From Fen-1038 sp042408355 (GTDB lineage Bacteria > Chloroflexota > Anaerolineae > Anaerolineales > Villigracilaceae), in assembly GCA_042408355.1 (NCBI GenBank), contig JBHORD010000104.1:1-28608 (forward strand): DNA of 28,608 nt, in the 5' to 3' direction. The position numbers were made by a program, and so were the translations under genes. Each line of letters opens with the position of its first letter. Position 1 is the first letter of the stretch. Below the pieces are notes generated by a model. It made no database searches. It was not told the DNA's origin and worked only from the letters and a program-made list of their open reading frames with translations. This document shows, piece after piece, positions 7,085-15,344 of this stretch.

Positions 7085-8575
7085 ATGACCGACAAAGAAG
7101 AACCCAGAAAACCCGAAGAGGAAAAGAAGAAGGAAGAAAAACCGGCGCCCAAAGATAATCTGGTCGAGAGCAAACATTCGATCAAGATCGGCGATAAGGA
7201 AATCAAATACACCGTCATCGCCGGGACGATGGTGATGAAGGAGGAAACCCCTGCCGAGCGCGAGAAAGAGTTCGAGGGCGAAAAGCCGAAAGCGCAATTC
7301 TTCTTTGTCGCCTACACCCGGGACGATGTCGAGGATAAATCGAAGCGGCCGATCACGTTTTCATTCAACGGCGGACCCGGCTCGTCGTCTGTGTGGTTAC
7401 ATCTTGGAGCAATCGGTCCGCGCCGCGTGGTTTTGCAGGATGACGGCAATCTTCCCAAGCCGCCATTCAAGTTGACGGACAATGAATATTCTCTGCTCGA
7501 TGAAACCGATTTGGTCTTTATTGACCCGGTCAGCACCGGTTACAGCCGCCCTGTCGAAGGCGAAAAGCCCAAAGAGTGGCACGGCTTCAAAAAGGACATC
7601 ACATCCGTCGGAGATTTCATCCGCCTCTACACCACGCGTTATGGGCGCTGGCTCTCGCCAAAATTTTTGATCGGCGAATCGTATGGCACGACGCGCGCCG
7701 CCGGCCTTTCGGGGTATCTGCAGGAGCGGCACGGAATGTATCTCAACGGCATCATGTTGATCTCCGCCGTTTTGGATTTCACGACGATTGACTTTTACGT
7801 CAACAACGAAGTGCCTTATGTTTTGTTCCTGCCCGCCTACGCGGCGACCGCCTGGTATCATCGCAAATTGAAAATCCGCAAGCCGCTGCAGACCTTGCTC
7901 AAAGAAGTTGAAAAATTTGCATTGGGCGAATACGCGGCGGCATTGCTCAAGGGCGACGCGCTGACAAAGCGCGAACGCACAGCCATCGTCGAAAAGATGG
8001 CGCGCTACACCGGTCTTTCGCCGGAGTTCATCGAACGAAGCAATTTACGAATCAACGACCAGCATTTCTTCAAGGAACTTCTGCGCGATCGGGGAGAAAC
8101 CGTCGGCCGCCTCGACAGCCGTTTCATTGGCCGCGACCGCCTCGGCGTCACGGAACGACCCGAATACGATCCGCTGCTCACGAACGTCCTCGGTCCGTAC
8201 ACCGCGGCGTTCTATGATTACGTCCGCGCCGATCTAAAATTCGAATCGGATTTGCCGTATGAAATCCTCACTGAAAAAGTCTGGCCGTGGTCATACGCGG
8301 AATTCGAGAATCATTTCGTCAATGTGGGCGAGACCCTGCGCGCCGCGATGACATACAACCCGTATCTCAAAGTTTTTGTGGCGAACGGTTATTACGATCT
8401 GGGCACACCGTATTTCGCCACCGAATACACGTTCAACCATCTCGGACTGCACGAATCGGTTCGTCAAAACGTCAGCATGGGGTATTACGAAGCCGGCCAC
8501 ATGATGTACATTCATTTGCCGTCGCTGGCTGAATTGAAAAACGATCTGGTTGAATTCATGAGGAGCGCGATGTAA
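7085..8575 (+). CDS. S10 family serine carboxypeptidase-like peptidase
   Basis: The 496-residue alpha/beta hydrolase carries the S10 signatures: FSFNGGPGSSSVWLHLGAIGP (oxyanion region, about 93-112), IGESYGTTRAAG with nucleophile S199, YYDLGTP with D438, and AGHMMYIH with H472, giving an intact Ser-Asp-His triad. S10 enzymes release C-terminal residues, usually at acidic pH in secreted or vacuolar compartments. Here the N terminus is not a signal peptide but a Lys/Glu-rich stretch of about 25 residues, so a cytoplasmic or non-classically exported enzyme is implied. An AAGGA ribosome-binding site lies about 7 bases before the ATG. The 86-base gap before it is the longest in this cluster and may hold its own promoter. 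Confidence 0.93.
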   Translation: MTDKEEPRKPEEEKKKEEKPAPKDNLVESKHSIKIGDKEIKYTVIAGTMVMKEETPAEREKEFEGEKPKAQFFFVAYTRDDVEDKSKRPITFSFNGGPGSSSVWLHLGAIGPRRVVLQDDGNLPKPPFKLTDNEYSLLDETDLVFIDPVSTGYSRPVEGEKPKEWHGFKKDITSVGDFIRLYTTRYGRWLSPKFLIGESYGTTRAAGLSGYLQERHGMYLNGIMLISAVLDFTTIDFYVNNEVPYVLFLPAYAATAWYHRKLKIRKPLQTLLKEVEKFALGEYAAALLKGDALTKRERTAIVEKMARYTGLSPEFIERSNLRINDQHFFKELLRDRGETVGRLDSRFIGRDRLGVTERPEYDPLLTNVLGPYTAAFYDYVRADLKFESDLPYEILTEKVWPWSYAEFENHFVNVGETLRAAMTYNPYLKVFVANGYYDLGTPYFATEYTFNHLGLHESVRQNVSMGYYEAGHMMYIHLPSLAELKNDLVEFMRSAM

Positions 8576-8576
8576 C

Positions 8577-9635
8577 ATGGACCTCGACGATCTCGATCGC
8601 TTCAAACAACTTGACACATTGAACATGCTCGGCGAAATTGACGGCCTGCCCGATCAATTAAAGTCTGCATGGGATTTGGGACAAACTCAAAAATTGCCGG
8701 ACGCGAAGAATATTCAACGCGTGGCGATCGCGGGCATGGGCGGCTCGGCCATCGGCGCGGACCTCGCGGCGGCCGCCGTTTCATCGAGCTGTTCCGCGCC
8801 GATCATTGTTCACCGCGATTACGGCCTGCCGGCGTTCGCGCGCGGCAAAGAGACTTTATTCGTCGCTTCGTCTCACTCCGGCAACACCGAAGAGACGCTT
8901 GATGCGTTTGACGCCGCGCTGAAAAACGATTGCACAGTTGTTGCCATCACCACCGGCGGCGAACTGGCAAAGCGCGCCAGGGAAAAAAACATTCCAGTCT
9001 GGACATTCAATCACACCGGACAGCCGCGCGCCGCGGTTGGATTTTCTTTTGGGCTATTGTTTGCTTTGTTAGCGCGATTGAATTTGATTCCCGATCCATC
9101 CAAAGATTTGACGGATGCCGTAAATGAAATGAAAAAATCCCAGGAACACATTCGTGCGGATGTTCCCGCGGCGGCGAATCCCGCCAAGCGCGAGGCCGGT
9201 CAATTGATGGGACGCTGGGTCACGGTTTTCGGCGCGGGGATTCTCGCGCCGGTGGCGCGGCGCATCAAGACTCAACTGAATGAAATTGCCAAAGCCGCGG
9301 CCAATTTTGAATTTTTACCCGAAGCGAATCACAACACGCTGGCCGGGACGATCCATCCCGATGAGGTATTGATGCCGCACACGATGAATCTGTTTTTGCG
9401 CGCGCCGTCCGATCATCCGCGCAACCGCAAACGAATCGAACTGACGAAGCAAGCCTTCATGCTCGAAGGCTTGAACACCGATTTCCTCGACGCGCGCGGC
9501 GATTCTCCGTTGGCTCACATGTGGACGATGATTTTGTTCGGCGATTACATGGCATATTATCTGGCGATGGCATACGGCGTTGACCCCACTCCCATTGAGG
9601 CCCTGTCCAATTTCAAAGAAGCGATGAAAAGATAA
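8577..9635 (+). CDS. Bifunctional phosphoglucose/phosphomannose isomerase-like SIS-domain protein
   Basis: The 352-residue protein has two SIS domains. The first contains VAIAGMGGSAIGADLAAA (49-66) and ASSHSGNTEET (97-107), the sugar-phosphate-binding loops of the archaeal/bacterial PGI/PMI family. The C-terminal part has NFEFLPEANHNTLAG, which carries the family's catalytic glutamate and histidine region. Such enzymes interconvert glucose 6-phosphate or mannose 6-phosphate with fructose 6-phosphate. The length matches the family (about 320-350). The ATG begins one base after the S10 peptidase stop, so the two are probably translationally coupled. The next gene is convergent, with 39 bases between stops and no strong terminator. 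Confidence 0.9.
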   Translation: MDLDDLDRFKQLDTLNMLGEIDGLPDQLKSAWDLGQTQKLPDAKNIQRVAIAGMGGSAIGADLAAAAVSSSCSAPIIVHRDYGLPAFARGKETLFVASSHSGNTEETLDAFDAALKNDCTVVAITTGGELAKRAREKNIPVWTFNHTGQPRAAVGFSFGLLFALLARLNLIPDPSKDLTDAVNEMKKSQEHIRADVPAAANPAKREAGQLMGRWVTVFGAGILAPVARRIKTQLNEIAKAAANFEFLPEANHNTLAGTIHPDEVLMPHTMNLFLRAPSDHPRNRKRIELTKQAFMLEGLNTDFLDARGDSPLAHMWTMILFGDYMAYYLAMAYGVDPTPIEALSNFKEAMKR

Positions 9636-9674
9636 TTGGCAGGAACACAGCGGCGCGGCGCCCTTACGGATCAA

Positions 9675-12596
9675 TCATGGTTCCAAACACGCCGGGATCG
9701 AATCAGTCGGTCCATTGGGTTGTTCGGTGTTCCCATTCTGATCGTAAATCTTCACATACTGGATATAACTGAATTGCTTGAGATTGAGTCTCAACAAATT
9801 CGCAATCGTATAAGTCGCGCCCTGGCTATTACAATTGCCGGTTAGATAAACGCGGGCAATGCCATCGGTGACATCCAATTTGCTGTAACCAGTCACGCCA
9901 TTGTAGATCGCAATCCAACCATACGTATATTTCTCGGTATAACCGGGACCGCTGAAGTATTCGTCGAGCACCGCGCCGGGCAAGGCGCTGCTCATCTCCC
10001 AGCGTTTGCCTGCCACTTCAGGATTAGGTGATCCGGAATTGAAAAGGTTGGCATCTACAAAGTAGACCTTCACCAGACTCCACACCGGCGTCGCGGTCGG
10101 ACGAGGCGTGGCCGTTGGTGTAATCGTCGGCGTAGAGGTTGGCGTGGGTGATGGAGTCGGCGTAAAGGTCGGCGTGAGAGTCGGAGTAAATGCCGGGTCG
10201 AGGCAGGTTGGAATCGAATCGCCTGCGCCGTCCGGCTGTTCGGTCGAGCCGTTCTGATCATAAATTTTTACGTACTGAACGTAACCGAACTGCTTCAAAT
10301 TGGCGGTCAGCAGATTCGCAATCGTGTAGGTCCGGTCGGGCGCGTTGCAGGCGCCGGTCAGATAGACGCGGGCAATTCCATTTGTGATATCGAGTTTTGA
10401 AAAACCGGTAAATCCGTTGTAGATCGCGGCCCAGCGATAAATATATTTTTCCGTATAACCGGGGCCATTGAAATATTCAATCAACGCATCCACCGCCAAA
10501 TTATCGGAGGACTTTTCCCAGCGATAACCGGCCGCTTCGAACGGCGGTATGCCGGACGCAAGCGCAATGGTGTTGGCAAAGTAAACGTTGATCTTCGTAT
10601 AAAGCGGCGTCGGCCCCGGCAGCGGAGTCTTCGACGGTGTCGGTGTATTCGATGGCGTAAGAGTTGGGGCAGGTGTGTAAGTGATCGTTGGGCTTGGCGT
10701 AGCCGGCGTGTAATTCGGCGACAAACAGGCCGGGCGCGAATCGCTTGCGCCATCGGGGTTTTGCGTCTGCCCGAACTCATCATAGATTTTGACGAATTGA
10801 ACCTGCGGGAATTGTTTCAAATTATCGTTGATGAGATCGGCAATCGTGAAACTTGATGTGCCCGGCTGGCAGTGGCCAAGCAAGTAAACGCTGGCCACGC
10901 CGTTCGTCAAATTGTATTTGCTCACTCCGGTGAAACCGTTGTAAATGGCGGTATAGCCGTATAGATTCTCAACATAGCCGGGACCTTTGAAATATTCGGT
11001 CAGCGCCGCAAGCGGAAGATCGGAAGAAGACGGTTCCCAACGTTTGCCAGTCACTTCAAACGGCGGCGTGTTATTTGCTAGTTTGAATTTATCTGCAAAA
11101 TAGACTTGGATCAAATAATACAGCGGCGTCGGTCCAGGGATCGGCGTTTTGCTCGCGGTCGGGGTGAAGGACGGCGTGAACGTTGCCGTAGGCGTGGGCG
11201 TCATCGTTGGCGTAAAAGTCGCAGTCGGCGTCCGCGTGACGGTCGGCGTAAACGTCACCGTCGGCGTGGATGTTTTCGTCGCCGTCGGCGTAACAGTCGG
11301 CGTCGAAGTCGGGGGAACCGGGCCAAGCAAAACGAAACGCACCGCGTCGGCCCCGACTTGAAGCGTGCTCACCGTCGCGGATTCATCCTGCGTCTGATTC
11401 GTCAACTGGACATATTCGTTGCTGACGCCGTCGAAATAATATTTTCCTGCATAAACCCATCCATCCTGAACATAGAAACTGTTCGGAAAGACAAGCTGAT
11501 TGATTACAACAGAATCGGTTCTGCCGCCATGTTGAATCGAATAAACCGCGCCTTCCGTCGTGGCGTGAACCGCTGGAATGCGAATATAAACCGCGTACAT
11601 GCCGGGAGCGGAGCCTTTGGGGAAAATCCACTGGCCAGTGCATGTGGGCGAGCCAAGCCGCGCTTTCACATAACTCATGTTGTTGTTCTGCGCCTGCCCG
11701 GATGCCACATTGATGTCGTTCCAGCATTGATTCGGAGTGCCGACAAAACCGGAACTCGAATCGTCTATCAAAATGCCGGTGGGCGCGGCCGCCGGATAAG
11801 GAAGTTGAACACTGCCGGACGGAAAGACTTTAATTCCATAATAAACCAGGGATGGATACTGCACCCACAGCGATTGCGGCTGGTTATATGGCCACGGATC
11901 GGTTCCGCTCCCGCCCCATCCATACGGATCAACCGATTTGCCGTTGGGTGCAATCAGGCCGAAATGCAAATGCGGACCGGTCGAGTTTCCAGTTGTGCCG
12001 CTGATTCCGAGCATGTCGCCGTGTTGAATAGACGCGCACCCGGGCGACGCGCAGGCCTGCACTGCAATCGCGCTCATGTGCCCATAAAGCGTGAGATAAC
12101 CGTTCGAATGATGCAGTTCGACGTAGATGCCGTAGGAACTGGAATGATTTTGCGGGTCCCACCAGCCCGCGTACATCACCTGATCCGCGTCCGCCGCCGC
12201 ATACACGGGACGGTAACTGATTCCGTAATCAATTCCATCGTGGCCGTTGTACGCCATCCATCCGCCAAGATCGTACGACCAATAAATTCCATAACCCTGG
12301 TCGCAGACTCCGGCCTGCGGCGGAGGCGTTCCAGCCGGCGCAGGCGACGGACAATTCTTCGCGGCGACATGTCCGCCGTACGAAACGATGCGATTATCGG
12401 TTTGAGTGTAGTTGGGACTGGAATGATCGAAAACGGATTCTTCCGAGGCCGAACCGGGAAACGGCGGATACAAAAACGGAGCGACTTCCTGAACAGGCGC
12501 GGCCAAGGCGCGCCTTTCCCCCAATCCACCGGCGGCAAAAGAGATTCCACCGAGCAAAATAAAAGCGATGATGAACTTTGGCAGTGAACGAATCAA
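9675..12596 (-). CDS. Secreted M23 metallopeptidase-like protein with golvesin-like domain and three GerMN-like repeats
   Basis: The 973-residue protein starts at a TTG (12596), preceded at 6 bases by GAGGGG. A signal peptide ends near residue 33 (ALAA-PVQ). An M23/LytM peptidase domain (about 110-225) has H119 and D123 (GHDGID), YGHMS (H173) and GPHLHFG (H209, H211), so the zinc and catalytic residues are complete. Residues about 275-425 resemble a golvesin/xanthan-lyase carbohydrate-binding domain (VVINQ, DAVRFVLL). A Thr-Pro linker (428-490) leads into three similar domains (about 491-625, 662-799, 836-973), also joined by Thr-Pro linkers; each has (V/A)YL(L/T)G, TIA(D/N)L and (Y/F)VKIYD motifs suggestive of GerMN. 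Inference: a cell-wall-acting or wall-binding surface protein. It is the last gene of a three-gene envelope operon. Confidence 0.88.
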   Translation of the reverse strand: MIRSLPKFIIAFILLGGISFAAGGLGERRALAAPVQEVAPFLYPPFPGSASEESVFDHSSPNYTQTDNRIVSYGGHVAAKNCPSPAPAGTPPPQAGVCDQGYGIYWSYDLGGWMAYNGHDGIDYGISYRPVYAAADADQVMYAGWWDPQNHSSSYGIYVELHHSNGYLTLYGHMSAIAVQACASPGCASIQHGDMLGISGTTGNSTGPHLHFGLIAPNGKSVDPYGWGGSGTDPWPYNQPQSLWVQYPSLVYYGIKVFPSGSVQLPYPAAAPTGILIDDSSSGFVGTPNQCWNDINVASGQAQNNNMSYVKARLGSPTCTGQWIFPKGSAPGMYAVYIRIPAVHATTEGAVYSIQHGGRTDSVVINQLVFPNSFYVQDGWVYAGKYYFDGVSNEYVQLTNQTQDESATVSTLQVGADAVRFVLLGPVPPTSTPTVTPTATKTSTPTVTFTPTVTRTPTATFTPTMTPTPTATFTPSFTPTASKTPIPGPTPLYYLIQVYFADKFKLANNTPPFEVTGKRWEPSSSDLPLAALTEYFKGPGYVENLYGYTAIYNGFTGVSKYNLTNGVASVYLLGHCQPGTSSFTIADLINDNLKQFPQVQFVKIYDEFGQTQNPDGASDSRPACLSPNYTPATPSPTITYTPAPTLTPSNTPTPSKTPLPGPTPLYTKINVYFANTIALASGIPPFEAAGYRWEKSSDNLAVDALIEYFNGPGYTEKYIYRWAAIYNGFTGFSKLDITNGIARVYLTGACNAPDRTYTIANLLTANLKQFGYVQYVKIYDQNGSTEQPDGAGDSIPTCLDPAFTPTLTPTFTPTPSPTPTSTPTITPTATPRPTATPVWSLVKVYFVDANLFNSGSPNPEVAGKRWEMSSALPGAVLDEYFSGPGYTEKYTYGWIAIYNGVTGYSKLDVTDGIARVYLTGNCNSQGATYTIANLLRLNLKQFSYIQYVKIYDQNGNTEQPNGPTDSIPACLEP
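9678..11126 (-). repeat. Three tandem GerMN-like protein repeats
   Basis: Coding segments 10722-11126, 10200-10613 and 9678-10091 each encode about 135 residues with the same order: a VYFA/VYFV strand, a (Y/K)RWE motif, EYF(K/N/S)GPGY, AIYNG(F/V)TG, an (V/A)YL(L/T)G strand, TIA(D/N)L...NLKQF, and (Y/F)VKIYD ending in a Cys-Leu. Repeats 2 and 3 are closer to each other than to repeat 1, suggesting stepwise duplication within the gene. Each has a Cys after the YLxG strand and a Cys at the end, possibly a disulfide. Confidence 0.85.
11127..11315 (-). repeat. Low-complexity Thr-Pro linker coding repeat
   Basis: About 60 residues (428-490) of the M23 protein consist of degenerate TPT / TVTPTAT units. 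At DNA level this is an imperfect 6-18 base periodicity (GTCGGCGT-like on the plus strand). It is a flexible extracellular linker of the type common in secreted Anaerolineae proteins, not a CRISPR array. Confidence 0.85.
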
Positions 12597-12614
12597 GGCC
12601 GGCCCCTCGATGAA

Positions 12615-13346
12615 TTATGGCGTCATGGTAGGCGTAGCCTGCGAGGCGGAAACTGACGTCAATGTAGCCAGAACCGTTTCCGCATCCGAAATACATTGAT
12701 CAACCTGATCTTGAAAAGAAACCTGGAAGGCGGTGAGGATCGTGCCATCACCGCCGGTGTAATTTACAAATTGTTTGACCCCGTTCAAATACGCGGTGCT
12801 GATTTGATAACGAACCGTACCGACTTTACGAACCTCCTGTTCAACGGTCACATTCAACGGCAGGCCGCGTCCGGATGCCGGTGAAATCACGCAGGTTGGG
12901 ATATTGCGATGTCCGAGGGCGGGAAAGCCAAATTGATCGGCGGTCAAAGCCCAAACGTCCGGGTCGAAGCGCACGCGAAAATCAAAACCGGGCTGTGAAT
13001 CGGCGAGATAGGTCGGCACGCCGTCCCAAATTTGAAGCGCCTTCTGATTCGGCGCTTGTGTCGGAAGTACGAGCGTCGGCAAGGGCGTATCGGTCGGCAC
13101 GGGCGTGAATTGCAAGGCGAACGGTTCGGAGGTAAACGTTGCGGTTGGCGAAGACGTGAAAGCCGGTTCGGGCGTGTCCGACGGCGCGGTCGTTGCTGTA
13201 TCCAGCGTTTGCGGCGCGAGGGCGGGACTGACCGATTGCGGCGTTGACGCGGTCTGTGCCAGGGCGGCATTCGACTGCGGCTGAGGCGCGCAGCTTGTGA
13301 GGCACATGATGATCAGCAAACCAATCACGAATGGACGCATTCTCAT
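12615..13346 (-). CDS. Predicted lipoprotein of unknown function
   Basis: The 243-residue product has a lipoprotein signal peptide, MRMRPFVIGLLIIMCLTSC, with lipobox LTSC (Cys19), so it is predicted to be membrane-anchored outside the cell. Residues about 20-105 are a Ser/Thr/Pro-rich linker with VPTDTPLPTLVLPTQAP. The C-terminal 130 residues form a compact domain (GFDFRVRFDPDVWAL ... VRYQISTAYLNGVKQFVNYTGGDGT) that I do not recognise. The start lies one base after the stop of the propeller lipoprotein and the stop is 18 bases before the M23 protein start, so the three genes are surely one operon. A role at the envelope together with the M23 protein is an inference from position. Confidence 0.8.
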   Translation of the reverse strand: MRMRPFVIGLLIIMCLTSCAPQPQSNAALAQTASTPQSVSPALAPQTLDTATTAPSDTPEPAFTSSPTATFTSEPFALQFTPVPTDTPLPTLVLPTQAPNQKALQIWDGVPTYLADSQPGFDFRVRFDPDVWALTADQFGFPALGHRNIPTCVISPASGRGLPLNVTVEQEVRKVGTVRYQISTAYLNGVKQFVNYTGGDGTILTAFQVSFQDQVDQCISDAETVLATLTSVSASQATPTMTP

Positions 13347-13347
13347 G

Positions 13348-14427
13348 TCACTTTCGCAGCCACGCGGGACAACAGGCGGATTCCGTTAAAGTGAGCCGCA
13401 CTGCGCCTGACGCCGCGTCCGCGAGGTACACATTCATTTTATCATTTATGGCCGCAGTAAATGCAATCTCATTTCCAACCGGCGACCACGAGGGAGCCTC
13501 GACGCGCGCGTTTTGAAAACGCGTGAGTTGCGTCAACTCTCCACGTTCTGCGCTCACAACATAAATATTACTCGCCAGCGCATTTGCATTTTGATCGGCG
13601 TTCACGTCCTGCGGATTCTCGCGTACAACGAACGCAAGGCGCGTCCCATCCGGCGACCACGCGGGAGGAAATCCGTGACCGGCATCGGCATCGGCAAGTT
13701 TATGCGCGTCCGAGCCATCCGCATTCATCATCCATAATTCTCCAACCGTAAATGGCGTTGACGAATCGGCAATCTTTATAAACGCAATTTGCCTGCCGTC
13801 CGGCGACCAGCGCGCGAACGAAATGATATTATTTTTATCGGCGAACAATTGCCTTATGACATTTCCGTTCGATTCGGCCAGCCACATCTCGCTTCCGAAT
13901 CCCATGCCGCGCGAAAAAGTAAAAGTGAAACTGCTGTCATCAGGCGAAGGCGCGAGGTCATACGTCAACGACTCGATTGGGATGGAATCAAGTTTTCCAT
14001 TTATATTCGCGCGAAGAATATGCGGATTGCCAATCGAATCCACCCGGAGGTAAACGGATTGACCGTCATTCGCCCACGCCAAAAAATGGCTGTCGGAATC
14101 CGTGACAATTTGTTTAATTTCGTCCGTGTCCGTATTAATCCATGCGACGGTTTGACCAAACGCACAGCCCAACTCCATCGCCAGATACGCGCCGCGCGGC
14201 GACGGATAAATATTATCGAGCGCGCATCCGGCGGGGATGGAAATCGGAATTTCATGGATTGGTTTGTCATCCGGTGAAAGTTCAACCAGCGCGGGGGGAT
14301 TGATTCGAAAAACGTAAAACGCAGAAAGAGAAGGGAACGGGGATGGAGATAAAGATTTGGTAGAAGCGCAGGAAACAAAAAAGAAGAAAGGTAAAGCGCA
14401 AAGAGAAAAACGCAAAGTTCGGCGCAT
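13348..14427 (-). CDS. PD40/TolB-like beta-propeller lipoprotein
   Basis: The 359-residue protein starts MRRTLRFSLCALPFFFFVSC, a lipoprotein signal peptide with lipobox FVSC (Cys20). The rest contains repeated WD40-like (PD40) blades with SPDG motifs: LSPDDKPI, WSPDGRQIAFIK, WSPDGTRLAFVV and WSPVGNEIAFTA. Such propellers occur in TolB and many surface lipoproteins, where they usually bind proteins. No Tol-Pal genes are nearby, so a TolB name is not justified. A TATAAT box (14434-14439) ends exactly 6 bases before the ATG, with TTGAGA 18 bases further upstream and no Shine-Dalgarno site, so the mRNA is probably leaderless. It is the first gene of the envelope operon ending with the M23 protein. 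Confidence 0.85.
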   Translation of the reverse strand: MRRTLRFSLCALPFFFFVSCASTKSLSPSPFPSLSAFYVFRINPPALVELSPDDKPIHEIPISIPAGCALDNIYPSPRGAYLAMELGCAFGQTVAWINTDTDEIKQIVTDSDSHFLAWANDGQSVYLRVDSIGNPHILRANINGKLDSIPIESLTYDLAPSPDDSSFTFTFSRGMGFGSEMWLAESNGNVIRQLFADKNNIISFARWSPDGRQIAFIKIADSSTPFTVGELWMMNADGSDAHKLADADAGHGFPPAWSPDGTRLAFVVRENPQDVNADQNANALASNIYVVSAERGELTQLTRFQNARVEAPSWSPVGNEIAFTAAINDKMNVYLADAASGAVRLTLTESACCPAWLRK

Positions 14428-14433
14428 GGAGTT

Positions 14434-14439
14434 ATTATA
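14434..14439 (-). promoter_or_regulatory. -10 box of the propeller-lipoprotein operon (leaderless geometry)
   Basis: A perfect TATAAT on the minus strand, 6 bases before the ATG at 14427. TTGAGA lies 18 bases upstream as a possible -35. The expected transcription start falls on the start codon. Confidence 0.65.
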
Positions 14440-14452
14440 CAGGCAGGCGCGT

Positions 14453-14458
14453 TATAAT
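14453..14458 (+). promoter_or_regulatory. -10 box of surE
   Basis: A perfect TATAAT on the plus strand, 41 bases before the surE ATG, giving a leader of about 35 bases. A weak GGTGAA ribosome-binding site lies just before the start. The -35 is not clear. It is back to back with the promoter of the lipoprotein operon. Confidence 0.55.
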
Positions 14459-14499
14459 CTCAACAATCACGTTCATCTCGGTTTATCTCCGGTGAAACC

Positions 14500-15261
14500 A
14501 TGCACATTCTTGTCACCAACGATGACGGCGTCCAGGCCCCCGGCCTTTTGGCGCTGGCGCAGGAAATGCGAAAACTCGGACGCGTGACGGTCTTCGCGCC
14601 AGATCACAACTGGTCTGCATCGGGACACGTAAAAACGCTGGATCGTCCGCTGCGCGTGCACGAGACGACCTTAGCCGACGGTTCCGCGGCGTTCATGTCG
14701 GACGGCGCGCCGTCGGACTGCGTGGCGCTTCCTTTGTTGGGTTTGACCGACCCGATTGATATCGTTGTGGCCGGCATCAATCCCAATGCGAACATCAGCC
14801 ACGATGTGACCTATTCCGGCACAGTCACCGCCGCGATGGAAGCCGTCATCAGCGGAGTAAAAGGTGTTGCCGTTTCGCTTAATTCGCCGGATGGATTCAA
14901 GGGTCAACTCGATTATTCGACCGCGGCCATTGTGGGACGCCGCGTGGTTGAGAAAGTGTTGGCAGACGGATTGCCCGAAGGCGTGCTGTTGAACGTCAAT
15001 GTGCCGTATCTCAAAGAGAACGAACTCAAAGGCTACCTGATCACACGCCAGGGATTGCGCGTCTACCGCGACGCGCTCGACCAGCGCATTGATCCGCGCG
15101 GCAAGCCTTATTATTGGATTGGCGGCGAAGCGCCCACCGGCGTGGACGAGCCCGGCACCGATTTCGGCGCGCTGACGCAAGGTTATGTCTCCATCACGCC
15201 GCTCCAATTGGATTTGACCAGCTACACAGCGATGGAGGCGTTGAAGAAGTGGAAGTTTTGA
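14500..15261 (+). CDS. surE: 5'/3'-nucleotidase SurE
   Basis: The 253-residue protein starts MHILVTNDDGVQAPGL, the SurE signature with metal-binding D8 and D9. FAPDHNWSASGHVKTLDRPLRV carries the conserved Ser/Asn metal-ligand loop, and GINPNANISHDVTYSGTVTAAMEA is the second conserved active-site motif. SurE dephosphorylates nucleoside 5'- and 3'-monophosphates and short polyphosphate, and is a cytoplasmic metal-dependent housekeeping or stress phosphatase. Length is standard (about 250). It starts a plus-strand series including the 75-residue protein and the alkyltransferase-like gene. Confidence 0.96.
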   Translation: MHILVTNDDGVQAPGLLALAQEMRKLGRVTVFAPDHNWSASGHVKTLDRPLRVHETTLADGSAAFMSDGAPSDCVALPLLGLTDPIDIVVAGINPNANISHDVTYSGTVTAAMEAVISGVKGVAVSLNSPDGFKGQLDYSTAAIVGRRVVEKVLADGLPEGVLLNVNVPYLKENELKGYLITRQGLRVYRDALDQRIDPRGKPYYWIGGEAPTGVDEPGTDFGALTQGYVSITPLQLDLTSYTAMEALKKWKF

Positions 15262-15344
15262 TTTGTGGGACGCGGACGAGCCGCCTAATTGAAATTCGAA
15301 CAACCGGAAGCGGATCGGATCGAAAACATTTTGAAAGGCTGAAA

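Noticed and set aside
11127..11315. Regularly spaced GTCGGCGT-like units that look like a CRISPR array or minisatellite
   Set aside because: They are in frame and encode a degenerate Thr-Pro linker; there are no constant-length repeats or unique spacers.
11106..12587. A 493-codon open frame on the plus strand opposite the M23 gene
   Set aside because: Its product is Arg-rich without any recognisable domain, while the minus strand encodes a full M23 protein with signal peptide. It is an antisense shadow caused by codon bias.
13348..14427. Calling the propeller lipoprotein TolB
   Set aside because: It has PD40 blades but a lipoprotein anchor, and no Tol or Pal genes are nearby; the blades alone do not support the name.
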